A stretch of DNA of 64,000 nt from Providencia hangzhouensis (GCF_029193595.2 NZ_CP135052.1:682001-746000); one strand, 5' to 3'; shown: positions 54,857 through 64,000, numbered from the stretch's first letter. The notes: generated from the letters alone by a model not told the origin. Numbers and translations are program-made.

Positions 54857-55275
54857 ATAAAATCCTCGATTAAAAGTTTAAATTGAAGTGAACTGCAAGG
54901 AAATTGTAATTCATGATTTTGAATAAGTAATTAATATTTTCATCTAAGAGTGAAATTAAATTTAGTCCACTGTTAATATAAAATAACATTATTTATTTTT
55001 TTTGTGCGTATTTTAAATGATTTATTAATAATGAATCATTTGAGATAATTAATTAATAATTTGCCAGGTAATGTTTTGTTTTAAAATTAATTATCATAAG
55101 ATTAGGGTTTTATGGGGTAGGATAGTAAAGTGGAATATATTAAAATACAATTCCACTTTACCATTGATTTTAACAGCATATAGGCCTATGTTTCCTAATG
55201 TAGTATATTAAAAGGATATAAGGCTATATATTATGAAGGGAATTACCTTAAGCTTTGTTTGATGTCTTCTGAATT
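54857..55275. other. A+T-rich spacer with inverted repeat
   Basis: No gene is supported in these 420 bases. They contain the 15-base motif shared with the 63-residue gene (ATTGAAGTGAACTGC on the plus strand, 54882-54896) and a perfect 12-bp inverted repeat, GTAAAGTGGAAT (55125-55136) with ATTCCACTTTAC (55150-55161), 13 bases apart. No T run follows on either strand, so it could be an operator or an RNA hairpin of the 63-residue gene's 3' end. Confidence 0.55.
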
Positions 55276-55467
55276 TTATTTGATGTTCAGCCAAACATCA
55301 TCATCATCTCCTTTTACGTTAAACCAAACATCATCATCATCCCCGTTATAGGCTACGTTTACGTCTATATCTAGGATAGGTGGCTCTGGTGGGAAAGGAA
55401 GAATAGGAGTAGCGAAAGAGAGAGTTGGAAATAATAAAAATGCAAATATGATTGATTTTTTAAACAT
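55276..55467 (-). CDS. Exported Asp-rich tandem repeat peptide
   Basis: A 63-residue product of unknown function. The signal peptide MFKKSIIFAFLLFPTLSFA matches that of the short Gly-rich peptide. The mature part of about 44 residues has a proline-rich segment (PILPFPPEPP), the stretch ILDIDVNVAYN, and two tandem 11-residue repeats GDDDDVWFNVK and GDDDDVWLNIK ending the protein. The DDDD-Val-Trp unit looks like a calcium or cation-binding loop, but this is inference. AAAGGTGA precedes ATG 55467. Confidence 0.72.
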   Translation of the reverse strand: MFKKSIIFAFLLFPTLSFATPILPFPPEPPILDIDVNVAYNGDDDDVWFNVKGDDDDVWLNIK

Positions 55468-55676
55468 ATAATCACCTTTTAAAGTTAGTATTGAAATGAA
55501 CTGCCTAGAAATAATAACTTATTTTTCTTGATGTTCAATAAATATTCAATCAATTTAGTAATAAAAAATGAAATTGGTCAAATAAAAATCTATTTGTTGT
55601 GTCTATAACTAAATTTTATTTTTTTAATTTAAAACCATATTAATATTTATTTAATAATATGGTTTTAAAGTTCTAA

Positions 55677-56141
55677 TTAATTATTTTTTGAATATCCTAT
55701 TATTTTACTTTGTATAGAAGCAGATGAACTATTTTTATGAAAGTTTAACATGGTGACGGCTTTTTCATTTTCATTCATATCGGAAAATGGTTTTGCAACT
55801 TTTACCATCGATTTTTTATAGTTAGGTGATTGGTTTTGGTGGCTACTGATCATATTCTGCATTGCTGGGGAGGTACTATTTTGAGTAAAATTCAATGCGG
55901 TAGCAGCTTGAGTATGTCTATCTAATTGAAGAAATGATTGGGTTGAGTTGATATTATCGTTGACTGAAATACCCGCCTTACTCAAGTGGTCATTAATCGA
56001 TTTTTGATTAGAATACGATGTGTTATTCTCAGTGAAATTTAATGCATTCGCTGCATTATAATGTATTTCTTTTTCTGTTTGAGCGGTTGCTACATGTGTT
56101 GTTACAGTTACAAGTGTTAAAGCAAAAATAATTTTTTTCAT
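55677..56141 (-). CDS. SilE/PcoE-like periplasmic repeat protein with reduced metal ligands
   Basis: A 154-residue exported protein: signal peptide 1-20 (cut after ATA), then three repeats at about 31-52, 79-104 and 128-153, each with A-x-x-x-L-N-F-x-x-N-x-(S/T)-S. Repeat 2 lines up without gaps with the repeat of SilE/PcoE silver/copper-binding proteins, as I recall their sequence (A-A, N, A, Q, M, S-H-Q shared), but the His and Met of the H-x2-M ligand pairs are mostly Leu, Asn or Phe. The gene is downstream of cusS on the same strand, exactly where silE lies relative to silRS. Homology is inferred from pattern and position. Reduced or altered metal binding is likely. Confidence 0.68.
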   Translation of the reverse strand: MKKIIFALTLVTVTTHVATAQTEKEIHYNAANALNFTENNTSYSNQKSINDHLSKAGISVNDNINSTQSFLQLDRHTQAATALNFTQNSTSPAMQNMISSHQNQSPNYKKSMVKVAKPFSDMNENEKAVTMLNFHKNSSSASIQSKIIGYSKNN

Positions 56142-56209
56142 TACAAATCCTTATTAAGTTAGATAATTTATCTTGTAACTATAATAAGGCTTTATTTCTG
56201 TCTGAATAC

Positions 56210-56226
56210 TGACAACAAGATGACAA
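56210..56226 (-). promoter_or_regulatory. Candidate CusR site upstream of the silE-like gene
   Basis: On the plus strand, two TGACAA hexamers (56210 and 56221) are spaced exactly 11 bp apart, one helical turn, as OmpR/PhoB-type regulators prefer. TGACAA is also the half-site core of the CusR box between cusR and cusC. A TATTAT -10-like hexamer lies downstream on the minus strand. Confidence 0.5.
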
Positions 56227-56248
56227 AATTGCCATTTATGGTAGATAT

Positions 56249-57637
56249 TTAATTTGGTTCCTTAGGTAAAAATACAGTAAAACGTGTTGAAAAATCATCT
56301 GATGTTACAGTGATTCTTCCCTTATGCGCTAATATGATTGATTTGACGATAGCCAACCCAATTCCGCTCCCTTCATTTTTTCTTTGTCTTGATTTATCTA
56401 CTCGATAAAATCTGTCAAAGAGTTTTGCTAAATGTTCTTCTGGTATTTTCATGCCGGGATTGCTGATAATTAATTCAATACCATTTTTTACATTCGAAAT
56501 ATTAATACTGACAGAATCCCCCTTTGGGGTATAGCGGATAGCATTTGATATTAAGTTAGTAATTGCTCTTCTTAACATATCTTTATCGGCCATAATAGGG
56601 TCTGTATCACCAATTAGCTTAAGCTTTATTTCATTCTCTTCCGCGAGATATTCAAAATAATCAAATATGAGCTCTATTTCAGTTTTAATATTAATAACTT
56701 TTTTCTCAGGGATAAGCCTATTATCATCTGCTTGAGCAAGAAAAAGCATATCAGAGATCATTCGTGATAGACGGTTATATTCTTCTAAATTAGAATATAA
56801 CACTTCAACGAGTTCTTCTTTACTGCGATTTTTACTCAAAGATATTTGGGTTTCAGTCATTAAATTAGTGATAGGTGTACGCATTTCATGAGCTATATCT
56901 GCTGAGAAATTCGTTTGTCTTACGAAAACATCTTCAATTTTGACTAACATCTGATTAAATGATTTTGTTAATTGTTTTAATTCATTAGGTACAGAATCAG
57001 GGTCTAAACGCACACTTAAGTTTTCGGAAGTGACATTTTTGATTTCATCGCTCACATCTTTAAGGGGTTTTAATCCTTTAATTACAAGGAAATAAACGAC
57101 AAGAATAGTAAATAAGCACAATATAATAGCGCTGACAATTAAATTATTTATTAATGAACTCAGATAATCATGATGAAAATTTAATGATAATGCAGTAACC
57201 AACCGATATTGTTTAGACTCTGAAGGGGAATCTACCTGAATAATAATTTCAGATAGGCGATAATTTTTAAGCTCTTCTTGGTTATTTTTATGAGGATCAT
57301 AATTTTTTAAGTACGTAATGAGCTTATCTGTTGCATTGGGAGATATTAATTCATTTCCTTTTTTATCAATGAGATAAATAGTAATGTCTTGGTGCTCATT
57401 AATAATGGTTTTAATACGTGCATATTGTTCACTTTGTGAGTCTGTATTGTTATTTAACAAGCTACGGATCGTTAGGTTCAACTGGTTAAGTGTGTATTCA
57501 TCTTGCTGTTTAAAATGCAACATAACCGAATTGATCATGATCGAGCTAAATAGTAACAAGGCGAGGGAGAGAGTAATACTGATCAAAACAATAAGACGAA
57601 TTGAAATTGAGACAGGAGATCGAAAAAATTTAATCAT
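56249..57637 (-). CDS. cusS: Copper/silver-sensing histidine kinase
   Basis: A 462-residue sensor kinase of the CusS/SilS/PcoS type. Helix 1 near residues 12-32, a periplasmic sensor domain of about 130 residues, helix 2 near 165-190, a HAMP domain, then HisKA with the phosphorylated His in [11 protein letters not shown] and an HATPase domain ([23 protein letters not shown]). The preceding TTG is in frame (57652), but ATG 57637 is the likely start and overlaps the cusR stop by eight bases. It phosphorylates CusR in response to periplasmic Cu(I)/Ag(I). Confidence 0.93.
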   Translation of the reverse strand: MIKFFRSPVSISIRLIVLISITLSLALLLFSSIMINSVMLHFKQQDEYTLNQLNLTIRSLLNNNTDSQSEQYARIKTIINEHQDITIYLIDKKGNELISPNATDKLITYLKNYDPHKNNQEELKNYRLSEIIIQVDSPSESKQYRLVTALSLNFHHDYLSSLINNLIVSAIILCLFTILVVYFLVIKGLKPLKDVSDEIKNVTSENLSVRLDPDSVPNELKQLTKSFNQMLVKIEDVFVRQTNFSADIAHEMRTPITNLMTETQISLSKNRSKEELVEVLYSNLEEYNRLSRMISDMLFLAQADDNRLIPEKKVINIKTEIELIFDYFEYLAEENEIKLKLIGDTDPIMADKDMLRRAITNLISNAIRYTPKGDSVSINISNVKNGIELIISNPGMKIPEEHLAKLFDRFYRVDKSRQRKNEGSGIGLAIVKSIILAHKGRITVTSDDFSTRFTVFLPKEPN

Positions 57638-58313
57638 TTTCAGGGATCTCAAGTAAATAGCCCATTCCCCTAATGGTATGGATCAATTTAGGCTCATAGC
57701 CTTGATCTATTTTAGCTCTTAATCTTTTCACTGCTACATCAATCACATTGGTATCACTATCAAAATTCATATCCCACACTTTTGAAGCGATAAGAGAACG
57801 AGAAAGTACTTCACCTTGGTGAAGAATAAAAAATTCCAATAAAGAAAACTCTTTACTGGTGAGTATAATTTTATCATTTTCACGGGTAACGCGTCGCTTA
57901 ATCAGGTCAACATGCAAGTTAGCAATGGTAAACTGTGTTTTTTGGATGCTGCTGTTGCCTCTGCGTAATAAAGTTCTTACTCGAGCGAGTAACTCCGAAA
58001 AATCAAATGGTTTAACGAGATAATCATCAGCACCTAACTCTAGTCCTTTGACTCGATGCTCAACATTACCTAATGCAGTGAGCATCAGTATTGGTGTATT
58101 TTTTCCTGAATTGCGTAAGCTCTTTGCAATTTCCCAGCCGTTAATATCAGGTAACATCACATCAAGAATAATTAAATCATAATCTTCAGTTGTGGCCATA
58201 TGCAGGCCTGTAATACCATTTTCGATTGCATCAACAATAAACCCGGACTCACTTAAGCCTTTAGACAGGTATTCTCTCGTTTTATGTTCATCTTCAACAA
58301 TAAGTAATTTCAT
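57630..58313 (-). CDS. cusR: Copper/silver response regulator
   Basis: A 227-residue OmpR/PhoB-type regulator. Receiver domain with the acidic pair VEDE, phospho-acceptor D51 ([10 protein letters not shown]) and KPFDF; C-terminal winged HTH ([39 protein letters not shown]). It binds the perfect CusR box in the adjacent divergent promoter region and thereby should activate both cusCFBA and itself. The gene pair is in the same arrangement as E. coli cusRS and plasmid silRS. Confidence 0.96.
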   Translation of the reverse strand: MKLLIVEDEHKTREYLSKGLSESGFIVDAIENGITGLHMATTEDYDLIILDVMLPDINGWEIAKSLRNSGKNTPILMLTALGNVEHRVKGLELGADDYLVKPFDFSELLARVRTLLRRGNSSIQKTQFTIANLHVDLIKRRVTRENDKIILTSKEFSLLEFFILHQGEVLSRSLIASKVWDMNFDSDTNVIDVAVKRLRAKIDQGYEPKLIHTIRGMGYLLEIPEND

Positions 58314-58373
58314 CTCAGACCTATCAGCCAGGTAAATAATGCAGCCATTCTAAGCACTACAGCAACGAAATGT

Positions 58374-58395
58374 AAAATGACAAATTTGTCATTTT
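58374..58395. promoter_or_regulatory. CusR box
   Basis: A perfect palindrome of arms AAAATGACAA and TTGTCATTTT separated by AT, the same as the E. coli CusR/PcoR box. It lies between the divergent cusRS and cusCFBA units. Confidence 0.95.
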
Positions 58396-58467
58396 CATGT
58401 CATCAATCTAACAGGAGGTCTTTTTTACTATAGCTCCAATTTTAATTACTAGAGGCATGGCTATACC

Positions 58468-59862
58468 ATGTATTCCCCAAAAATATTAATAATAGCTTAT
58501 GCCTTAACTTTGACGGGCTGTGTTTCGCTCGCTCCTGAATATCAACGCCCTAACCTTAATTTACCTCATCAATTCAATAGTCATGTTTCTGATGCAGCAA
58601 AGCAGGCTCAAACTGAATTATTGATCCCTAGTTGGGAACAATTTATTCAAGACCCTCAAATGAAAAACGTGATAGAAATTGCACTAGAGAAAAACAGCGA
58701 TTTATACCTTGCTGCGTTAGATGTAGAGGAAGCTCGTGTACGTTTTGGGCTCGCGGGGGCAGAAAAATATCCTCAAGTTAATTCATCGATGAGTGGTGAT
58801 TATAGTCAGTCGTTAGAGAGCGGGTCATCCTTTAATAAGAAATACAGCGTAGGCATTGATATCAGCTATGAGCTGGATTTTTTTGGGCGTATCAAAAATT
58901 TATCTGATGCAGACAAAGCAAAGTTTATTGCTTCTCAAGAGATGAGCCGTGCGACACAAATCATCACGATTAAAACGGTAGCAGAAGCGTACTTAGATGT
59001 GCTGTATAACCAAAAGCTATTATTAATTGCACAAGAGACGAAACAAAGTTATCTCAATAGTCAATCGATTGTAATGCAAAAAGTGGCGGCAGGAAAAGCC
59101 GCACTATCAGACCTAGAACAAGCTAAAGGGCAAGTACAGTCTATTTCTATTAATATCGAAAAAATTGAAAGTGAAATTGCAAAAAATGAAAATTTACTGA
59201 ATTTTTTGACAAATGACTATGCAACAAAAATAAACTTAGATCTAGGACGCTACGAGCCAAACTATCCTTTAATTACGACACCTCCAGATATTCCTTCTGA
59301 AATATTGCTAAAGCGCCCAGATATTATGGCTGCGGAGCAAAATATTATTTCTGAGAATGCCAATATAGGTGTAGCAAGAGCCGCTTTCTTTCCTTCTATT
59401 TCCTTTAATACAGGAATTGAAAACAGTAATGATTCTTTAACAAGGTTATTTGACTCTTCAAATGGTATTTGGAATTTTATTCCTAAAATTACGCTACCTA
59501 TTTTTACTGGTGGTACAAATAGCCGAAACTTAGAGTTAGCAAATATTAGAAAAAATAAAGCGATTGCTAATTACGAAAAAAGTATTCAAGTAGCATTTCG
59601 AGAAGTGAAAGATGCCTTAGCGATCAAATCGAGTTTAGAAAAACAACTCATCTCCCAAGTGCAATATGTTAACACGCTGCAAAACGTCTTAACACAGAAA
59701 CAAGCAAGTTATCGATATGGTGGTTTGAGTTATCTCGACGTTCTCGAAGCACAGCGTAGCTTATTTACAGAACAGCAAAATTTATTGATGTTGAAAATAG
59801 AACAGCAGAAGAATGAAATAAATTTATTCTCTGCATTAGGTGGCGGATTAATCAAATCATGA
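58468..59862 (+). CDS. cusC: Outer-membrane channel of the Cus/Sil efflux system
   Basis: A 464-residue TolC-family lipoprotein. The signal ends in lipobox LTGC (C18). Two outer-membrane efflux repeats follow (DLYLAALDVEEARVRFGLAGAEKYP; LLKRPDIMAAEQNI). In the tripartite pump it is the outer channel that CusA and CusB dock with. First gene of cusCFBA; its stop overlaps an upstream candidate ATG of cusF. Confidence 0.94.
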   Translation: MYSPKILIIAYALTLTGCVSLAPEYQRPNLNLPHQFNSHVSDAAKQAQTELLIPSWEQFIQDPQMKNVIEIALEKNSDLYLAALDVEEARVRFGLAGAEKYPQVNSSMSGDYSQSLESGSSFNKKYSVGIDISYELDFFGRIKNLSDADKAKFIASQEMSRATQIITIKTVAEAYLDVLYNQKLLLIAQETKQSYLNSQSIVMQKVAAGKAALSDLEQAKGQVQSISINIEKIESEIAKNENLLNFLTNDYATKINLDLGRYEPNYPLITTPPDIPSEILLKRPDIMAAEQNIISENANIGVARAAFFPSISFNTGIENSNDSLTRLFDSSNGIWNFIPKITLPIFTGGTNSRNLELANIRKNKAIANYEKSIQVAFREVKDALAIKSSLEKQLISQVQYVNTLQNVLTQKQASYRYGGLSYLDVLEAQRSLFTEQQNLLMLKIEQQKNEINLFSALGGGLIKS

Positions 59863-59870
59863 GGGTAAAA

Positions 59871-60212
59871 ATGAAAAAACTAAATACGGTATTTTTTGCA
59901 ATTTCAATAGCGATGTTAACAGCAACCAGCTATGCAAATGCTGCTGAACATAATCACTCTATTTATCCAGAAAAAGTGGCTGAACCAACAATTAACACTG
60001 AAGGAAAGCTAATCTCGATTGACAAAGATAATAAAAAATTAACGATAAATCATAAAGAAATAGAAAGTATTGGTTGGCCACCAATGACGATGCGTTTTAC
60101 ATATGAAGATGAAAATATGATCAACGGTTTACAAGAAAATGATGAATTGAAATTTTCATTTGTACAACAAGGTAATCTTTCAATGTTGAAATCCGTCGAA
60201 AAAATAAACTAA
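59871..60212 (+). CDS. cusF: Periplasmic copper/silver chaperone
   Basis: A 113-residue secreted protein; signal peptide ends near residue 24 (YANAAE). The metal site is complete: H61, W69, M72 and M74, with the same spacing (0, +8, +11, +13) as H36, W44, M47 and M49 of mature E. coli CusF, where Trp caps the metal by a cation-pi contact. It delivers Cu(I)/Ag(I) to CusB. ATG 59871 follows ATGAGGGT; the ATG at 59859 overlapping the cusC stop is less likely. Confidence 0.94.
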   Translation: MKKLNTVFFAISIAMLTATSYANAAEHNHSIYPEKVAEPTINTEGKLISIDKDNKKLTINHKEIESIGWPPMTMRFTYEDENMINGLQENDELKFSFVQQGNLSMLKSVEKIN

Positions 60213-60229
60213 ATAGGTAGAGAGATGTT

Positions 60230-61498
60230 ATGTCATTAGTTAACCTGACCAAATTGCTATTGGTAATTATTTTATCGAGCGTTATTTCAATTTTATTTTA
60301 CCGTTATTTTTTCGTTATAGAAAATATTAGCCAATCAGTTGAAAAACAAGAACGCACCGTATTGTATTGGTATGATCCCATGTATCCCAATACCAAGTTT
60401 GATCAACCAGGGAAATCCCCTTTTATGGACATGGATCTTGTTCCTAAATATGCGGATGAAAACTTGGCTTCAGCGAATAGCAAAGGGGTAACAATTAACC
60501 CAACACAGACACAAAATTTAGGGCTTAAAACGGTGGATGTGAAGTGGGGGAAATTAAACTATGACTTAACATTTCCAGCCGAAATTGCGTTTAATGATCA
60601 TCAATTTGCTATTGTACAAGCACGCGAAAATGGTTTTGTTGAAAAAGTTTATCTATTCACAGTAGGTGAGAGGATCCAAAAAGGCGTTCCTATTGCTGAG
60701 CTAACGATCCCTGCATGGGTTGAAGCACAAAGCGAATATCTTGCGCTTAAGCAAATGAATGCGAGCCAACAAGATCTTAATAGTGTCATTGAGCGTTTAC
60801 GTTTAAATGGCATGCCAGAAGGCGCGCTTTCTCAGTTTATTAAAACAGGAAAAGTGCAAACACGTTTTACTATTCAAGCTCCTATTTCCGGGGTAATTAC
60901 TGCACTTAATCTACGTTTAGGGATGAATGTATCCAAAGAAGTCGTTATCGCACAAATACAAGGAACAGATCCATTATGGATTAATGCATCTGTTCCTCAG
61001 TCAGTTGCTGAATTACTTAATCAACAAACACAATTTACAGTTTCTATTCCTGCCTACCCTTCGCAGTTATTTACTGTAAAAAACTGGTTGATATTACCCA
61101 GTGCAGATCAAGCAAGTCGTACAATTAATATTCGTACAGAAATTGCTGATCCTAACCATTTATTAAAATCAGGTATGACAGCATATTTAAATTTAGTTGC
61201 AGAAGGTAATGAAAGTTTATTGATCCCTTCACAAGCCATTGTGGACTCTGGGAAAGAACAGCATGTTATTGCTGTTGGTGAGAATGGTGAATTTATTCCC
61301 AAAAGAGTACGAGTGCTGAGTGAATCTCAACAAATGACAGCAATATCTGAAGGCTTACAAGTGGGTGAGCATATAGTGACTCAGGGTATTTTCCTGATTG
61401 ATTCTGAAGCGAATATTGCTGGTGCATTAGCCAAGATGGAAGCGCTTCCTGAAGTATCAGCGTCATCTAATCATTCATCACATAAATCTCAGGAGTAG
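60230..61498 (+). CDS. cusB: Periplasmic adaptor of the Cus/Sil efflux system
   Basis: A 422-residue membrane-fusion protein with an N-terminal membrane anchor (residues 7-25). Its metal-binding N-terminal domain has M51, M66 and M68 (DPMYPNTKFDQPGKSPFMDMD), the spacing of M21, M36 and M38 in mature CusB. The biotinyl-lipoyl-like and hairpin domains follow. Met-based transfer from CusF is therefore expected to be intact. It lies between cusF and cusA with short gaps. Confidence 0.95.
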   Translation: MSLVNLTKLLLVIILSSVISILFYRYFFVIENISQSVEKQERTVLYWYDPMYPNTKFDQPGKSPFMDMDLVPKYADENLASANSKGVTINPTQTQNLGLKTVDVKWGKLNYDLTFPAEIAFNDHQFAIVQARENGFVEKVYLFTVGERIQKGVPIAELTIPAWVEAQSEYLALKQMNASQQDLNSVIERLRLNGMPEGALSQFIKTGKVQTRFTIQAPISGVITALNLRLGMNVSKEVVIAQIQGTDPLWINASVPQSVAELLNQQTQFTVSIPAYPSQLFTVKNWLILPSADQASRTINIRTEIADPNHLLKSGMTAYLNLVAEGNESLLIPSQAIVDSGKEQHVIAVGENGEFIPKRVRVLSESQQMTAISEGLQVGEHIVTQGIFLIDSEANIAGALAKMEALPEVSASSNHSSHKSQE

Positions 61499-61501
61499 AG
61501 T

Positions 61502-64000
61502 ATGTTGGAATGGATTATAAGACGCTCGGTTGCTAACCGATTTCTAGTGTTAATGGGAGTCGTGTTTTTAGTCATTGCGGGTATTTGGAGCATTCGCAGT
61601 ACACCAGTTGATGCATTACCTGACTTATCTGATGTACAAGTGATCATCAAAACCACTTATCCAGGGCAAGCGCCGCAACTGGTCGAAAACCAAGTTACCT
61701 ACCCGATAACGACGACGATGCTATCTGTGCCGGGAGCAAAAACGGTGCGGGGGTTTTCTGCATTTGGTGACTCATATGTTTATGTTATTTTTGAAGATAA
61801 TACAGATTTATACTGGGCTCGTTCACGAGTTTTAGAATATTTAAATCAAGTCCAAAACCAATTACCCAAAGGTGCAGTAGCCTCCATTGGCCCTGATGCG
61901 ACAGGTGTTGGTTGGATTTTTGAATATGCTTTAGTGGATAAAACTGGAAAACATAATCTAGCAGAACTACGTTCATTACAAGATTGGTTTCTGAAATATG
62001 AATTGAAGGCTTTGCCTAATGTTTCAGAAGTGGCAACCGTTGGCGGTGTGGTTAAATCTTACCAAATCTTAGTTGACCCACTCAAGCTCAGCCAATTTTC
62101 AGTGACATTACCTGAAATAAAACAGGCCGTTGAAATGGCTAACCAAGAAGCTGGTGGTTCATCGATTGAAATTGCTGAAGCTGAATATATGGTTAGAGCA
62201 AGTGGTTATCTTCAATCTATTGATGACTTCAATAAAATCTACCTAAAAACGCCAGAAAATGGTGTACCTATTTACCTACAAGATGTTGCTCGAATACAGG
62301 AAGGCCCCGAAATGCGTCGTGGGGTTGCTGAGCTAAATGGAGAAGGAGAGGTCGTTGGGGGAGTTATTCTGCTTCGCTCTGGTGAAAATGCACGTAATGT
62401 GATTCAGGATGTAAAACAGAAACTTGAAGATTTAAGTGCTAGCTTGCCGGAAGGCATCGAAATTATCACGACTTATGATAGAAGCATTCTTATTGATAAC
62501 GCGATTGATAATTTAAGTTATAAGTTACTAGAAGAATTTATTGTTGTCGCATTAGTGTGTGCCGTTTTTTTATGGCATTTCCGTTCTGCTCTCGTGGCAA
62601 TTATTTCTTTGCCCCTTGGATTATTTATTGCCTTTATCGTCATGCGCTACCAAGGAATAAATGCAAATATTATGTCGTTAGGGGGCATTGCAATTGCGAT
62701 CGGAGCCATGGTGGATGCCGCCATTGTTATGATCGAAAATGCACATAAAAAATTAGAAAAATGGCAACATGAAAATGAAGATAAAGTCATTGATAATGCC
62801 CAGCGTTGGAAAGTTATTACGGATTCCGCTGTTGAAGTTGGGCCTGCATTATTTATCAGTTTATTAATTATCACATTGTCTTTTATTCCTATCTTTACGT
62901 TGGAAGGGCAAGAAGGCCGTTTATTTGGTCCACTTGCATTCACAAAAACCTATGCCATGGCGGGTGCTGCGGCTTTAGCGCTGATTGTTATTCCAATTCT
63001 AATGGGATATTGGATCCGCGGTAATATTCCAAATGAAAATAAAAACCCACTGAATCGTTGGTTGATCTCACTCTATAGCCCTATTTTAATTAAGGTATTA
63101 GCGTGGCCGAAAACCACCTTATTAATTGGCTTCTTATCTTTATTTACGGTGATATGGCCATTAAAACATTTAGGTGGTGAATTTCTTCCTGCAATTAATG
63201 AAGGTGACTTACTTTATATGCCTTCAACATTACCGGGTGTATCGCCTGCACAAGCGGCATTTTTACTACAAAATACGGATAAGTTAATCAAAACTATTCC
63301 AGAGGTGGATACGGTATTTGGAAAAGTTGGTAAAGCTGAAACAGCAACGGATTCAGCCCCGATGGAAATGATTGAAACAACGATACGTTTGAAGCCGCAA
63401 GTACAGTGGCGAGAAGGAATGACACTCGAAAAAATTATTGATGAGCTCGATGAAACTGTACGTTTACCTGGGGTTGCAAACTTATGGGTTCCACCTATTC
63501 GTAACCGTATTGATATGTTATCTACGGGAGTCAAAAGCCCTATAGGTATTAAAGTATCAGGCAGGGATCTTGAAGAAATCGATACATTAGCCCAAGAAAT
63601 TGAAAAAGTCACAAAATCGGTACCGGGGGTGGTTTCAGTTTTGGCTGAGAGGTTGGTAGGCGGACGCTATATTGATGTCAAAATTGATAGAGAAAAAGCG
63701 GCTCGTTTTGGTATGAGTGTCAGCGACGTACAAGTGTATATTTCAATGGCCACTGGTGGGGAAATGATTGGGGAAACAGTTGAAGGGATTGAGCGTTACC
63801 CAATTAGCATAAGATATCCTCAAGATTACCGAAATAGTGTATCTGCGATGAGGTTATTACCAATTTTAACGCCAAGCAAACAGCAAATAGTACTTAGTGA
63901 TGTTGCAGATGTCTCCGTGAATATGGGCGCTCCCATGTTGAAAACAGAGAACGCCAGACCGACTAGTTGGATTTATATTGATGCACGTGATCGTGATATG
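61502..64000 (+). CDS. cusA: RND heavy-metal efflux transporter, 3' truncated by window
   Basis: The inner-membrane proton-driven pump of the CusCBA complex; 833 codons are visible, open to the last base, so only the 3' part is missing. [16 protein letters not shown] begins as in Cus[14 protein letters not shown] and [20 protein letters not shown] (proton-relay Asp) follow. The periplasmic relay methionines M573 (LLYMPST), M623 (EMIET) and M672 (IDMLSTG) fall at exactly the same numbers as in E. coli CusA. No ORF caller would close it here; the frame was read directly. A silP/copper ATPase, if present, would lie beyond the window. Confidence 0.95.
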   Translation, partial: MLEWIIRRSVANRFLVLMGVVFLVIAGIWSIRSTPVDALPDLSDVQVIIKTTYPGQAPQLVENQVTYPITTTMLSVPGAKTVRGFSAFGDSYVYVIFEDNTDLYWARSRVLEYLNQVQNQLPKGAVASIGPDATGVGWIFEYALVDKTGKHNLAELRSLQDWFLKYELKALPNVSEVATVGGVVKSYQILVDPLKLSQFSVTLPEIKQAVEMANQEAGGSSIEIAEAEYMVRASGYLQSIDDFNKIYLKTPENGVPIYLQDVARIQEGPEMRRGVAELNGEGEVVGGVILLRSGENARNVIQDVKQKLEDLSASLPEGIEIITTYDRSILIDNAIDNLSYKLLEEFIVVALVCAVFLWHFRSALVAIISLPLGLFIAFIVMRYQGINANIMSLGGIAIAIGAMVDAAIVMIENAHKKLEKWQHENEDKVIDNAQRWKVITDSAVEVGPALFISLLIITLSFIPIFTLEGQEGRLFGPLAFTKTYAMAGAAALALIVIPILMGYWIRGNIPNENKNPLNRWLISLYSPILIKVLAWPKTTLLIGFLSLFTVIWPLKHLGGEFLPAINEGDLLYMPSTLPGVSPAQAAFLLQNTDKLIKTIPEVDTVFGKVGKAETATDSAPMEMIETTIRLKPQVQWREGMTLEKIIDELDETVRLPGVANLWVPPIRNRIDMLSTGVKSPIGIKVSGRDLEEIDTLAQEIEKVTKSVPGVVSVLAERLVGGRYIDVKIDREKAARFGMSVSDVQVYISMATGGEMIGETVEGIERYPISIRYPQDYRNSVSAMRLLPILTPSKQQIVLSDVADVSVNMGAPMLKTENARPTSWIYIDARDRDM

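Overview
The window is a chromosomal segment of an A+T-rich enteric bacterium, most likely Providencia or a close relative in the Morganellaceae. The backbone follows the Escherichia coli order from the end of the chromosome map into the thr operon: holD-rimI, prfC, an osmY-position gene, yjjU-yjjV, deoCABD, ytjB/serB-radA-nadR, ettA, slt-trpR, yjjX/gpmB, rob, creA, arcA, thrLABC. The protein sequences are clearly diverged from E. coli. Twelve ERIC-type 127-bp palindromic repeats lie between these genes, most of them between 34 and 44 kb. The species call is inference.

Accessory blocks interrupt the backbone. (1) 1.0-9.6 kb: a carnitine catabolic cluster with a BCCT carrier, a Rieske oxygenase (CntA), an aldehyde dehydrogenase, a reductase (CntB), an XRE-PAS regulator, a LysR regulator and a D-malate/tartrate dehydrogenase. 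On paper it takes carnitine to trimethylamine plus malic semialdehyde, then malate, then pyruvate. (2) 14-20.5 kb: a CRP-controlled nucleoside module, with a CNT permease and deoC, deoA, deoB and deoD. It has a long structured leader upstream of deoC and an ERIC splitting deoB from deoD. (3) 20.6-23 kb: a variant CcdAB pair, a GNAT acetyltransferase and an A+T-rich orphan gene. (4) 23-33 kb: an iron-piracy cluster resembling the Fus ferredoxin-uptake system (M16 protease, SbmA-like ABC exporter or importer, TonB-dependent receptor with signalling domain, FecI/FecR, dedicated TonB-like protein) with two candidate Fur boxes. (5) 40.2-40.9 kb: a HigBA toxin-antitoxin pair.

The last 10 kb after thrC is the most unusual part. 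Three small minus-strand genes encode exported peptides with near-identical signal peptides but very different, highly repetitive mature parts: Gly/Asn-rich GGN repeats, a short version of the same, and a tandem Asp-Asp-Asp-Asp-Val-Trp repeat. Two of them also share an upstream motif. They sit beside a gene whose three internal repeats match the SilE/PcoE periplasmic metal-binding repeat but have lost most metal ligands. Next comes a full Cus/Sil-type copper-silver efflux locus: cusR-cusS on the minus strand and cusCFBA on the plus strand, with a perfect 22-bp CusR box between them. cusA runs off the window end, and its copper-relay methionines fall at exactly the E. coli residue numbers 573, 623 and 672.
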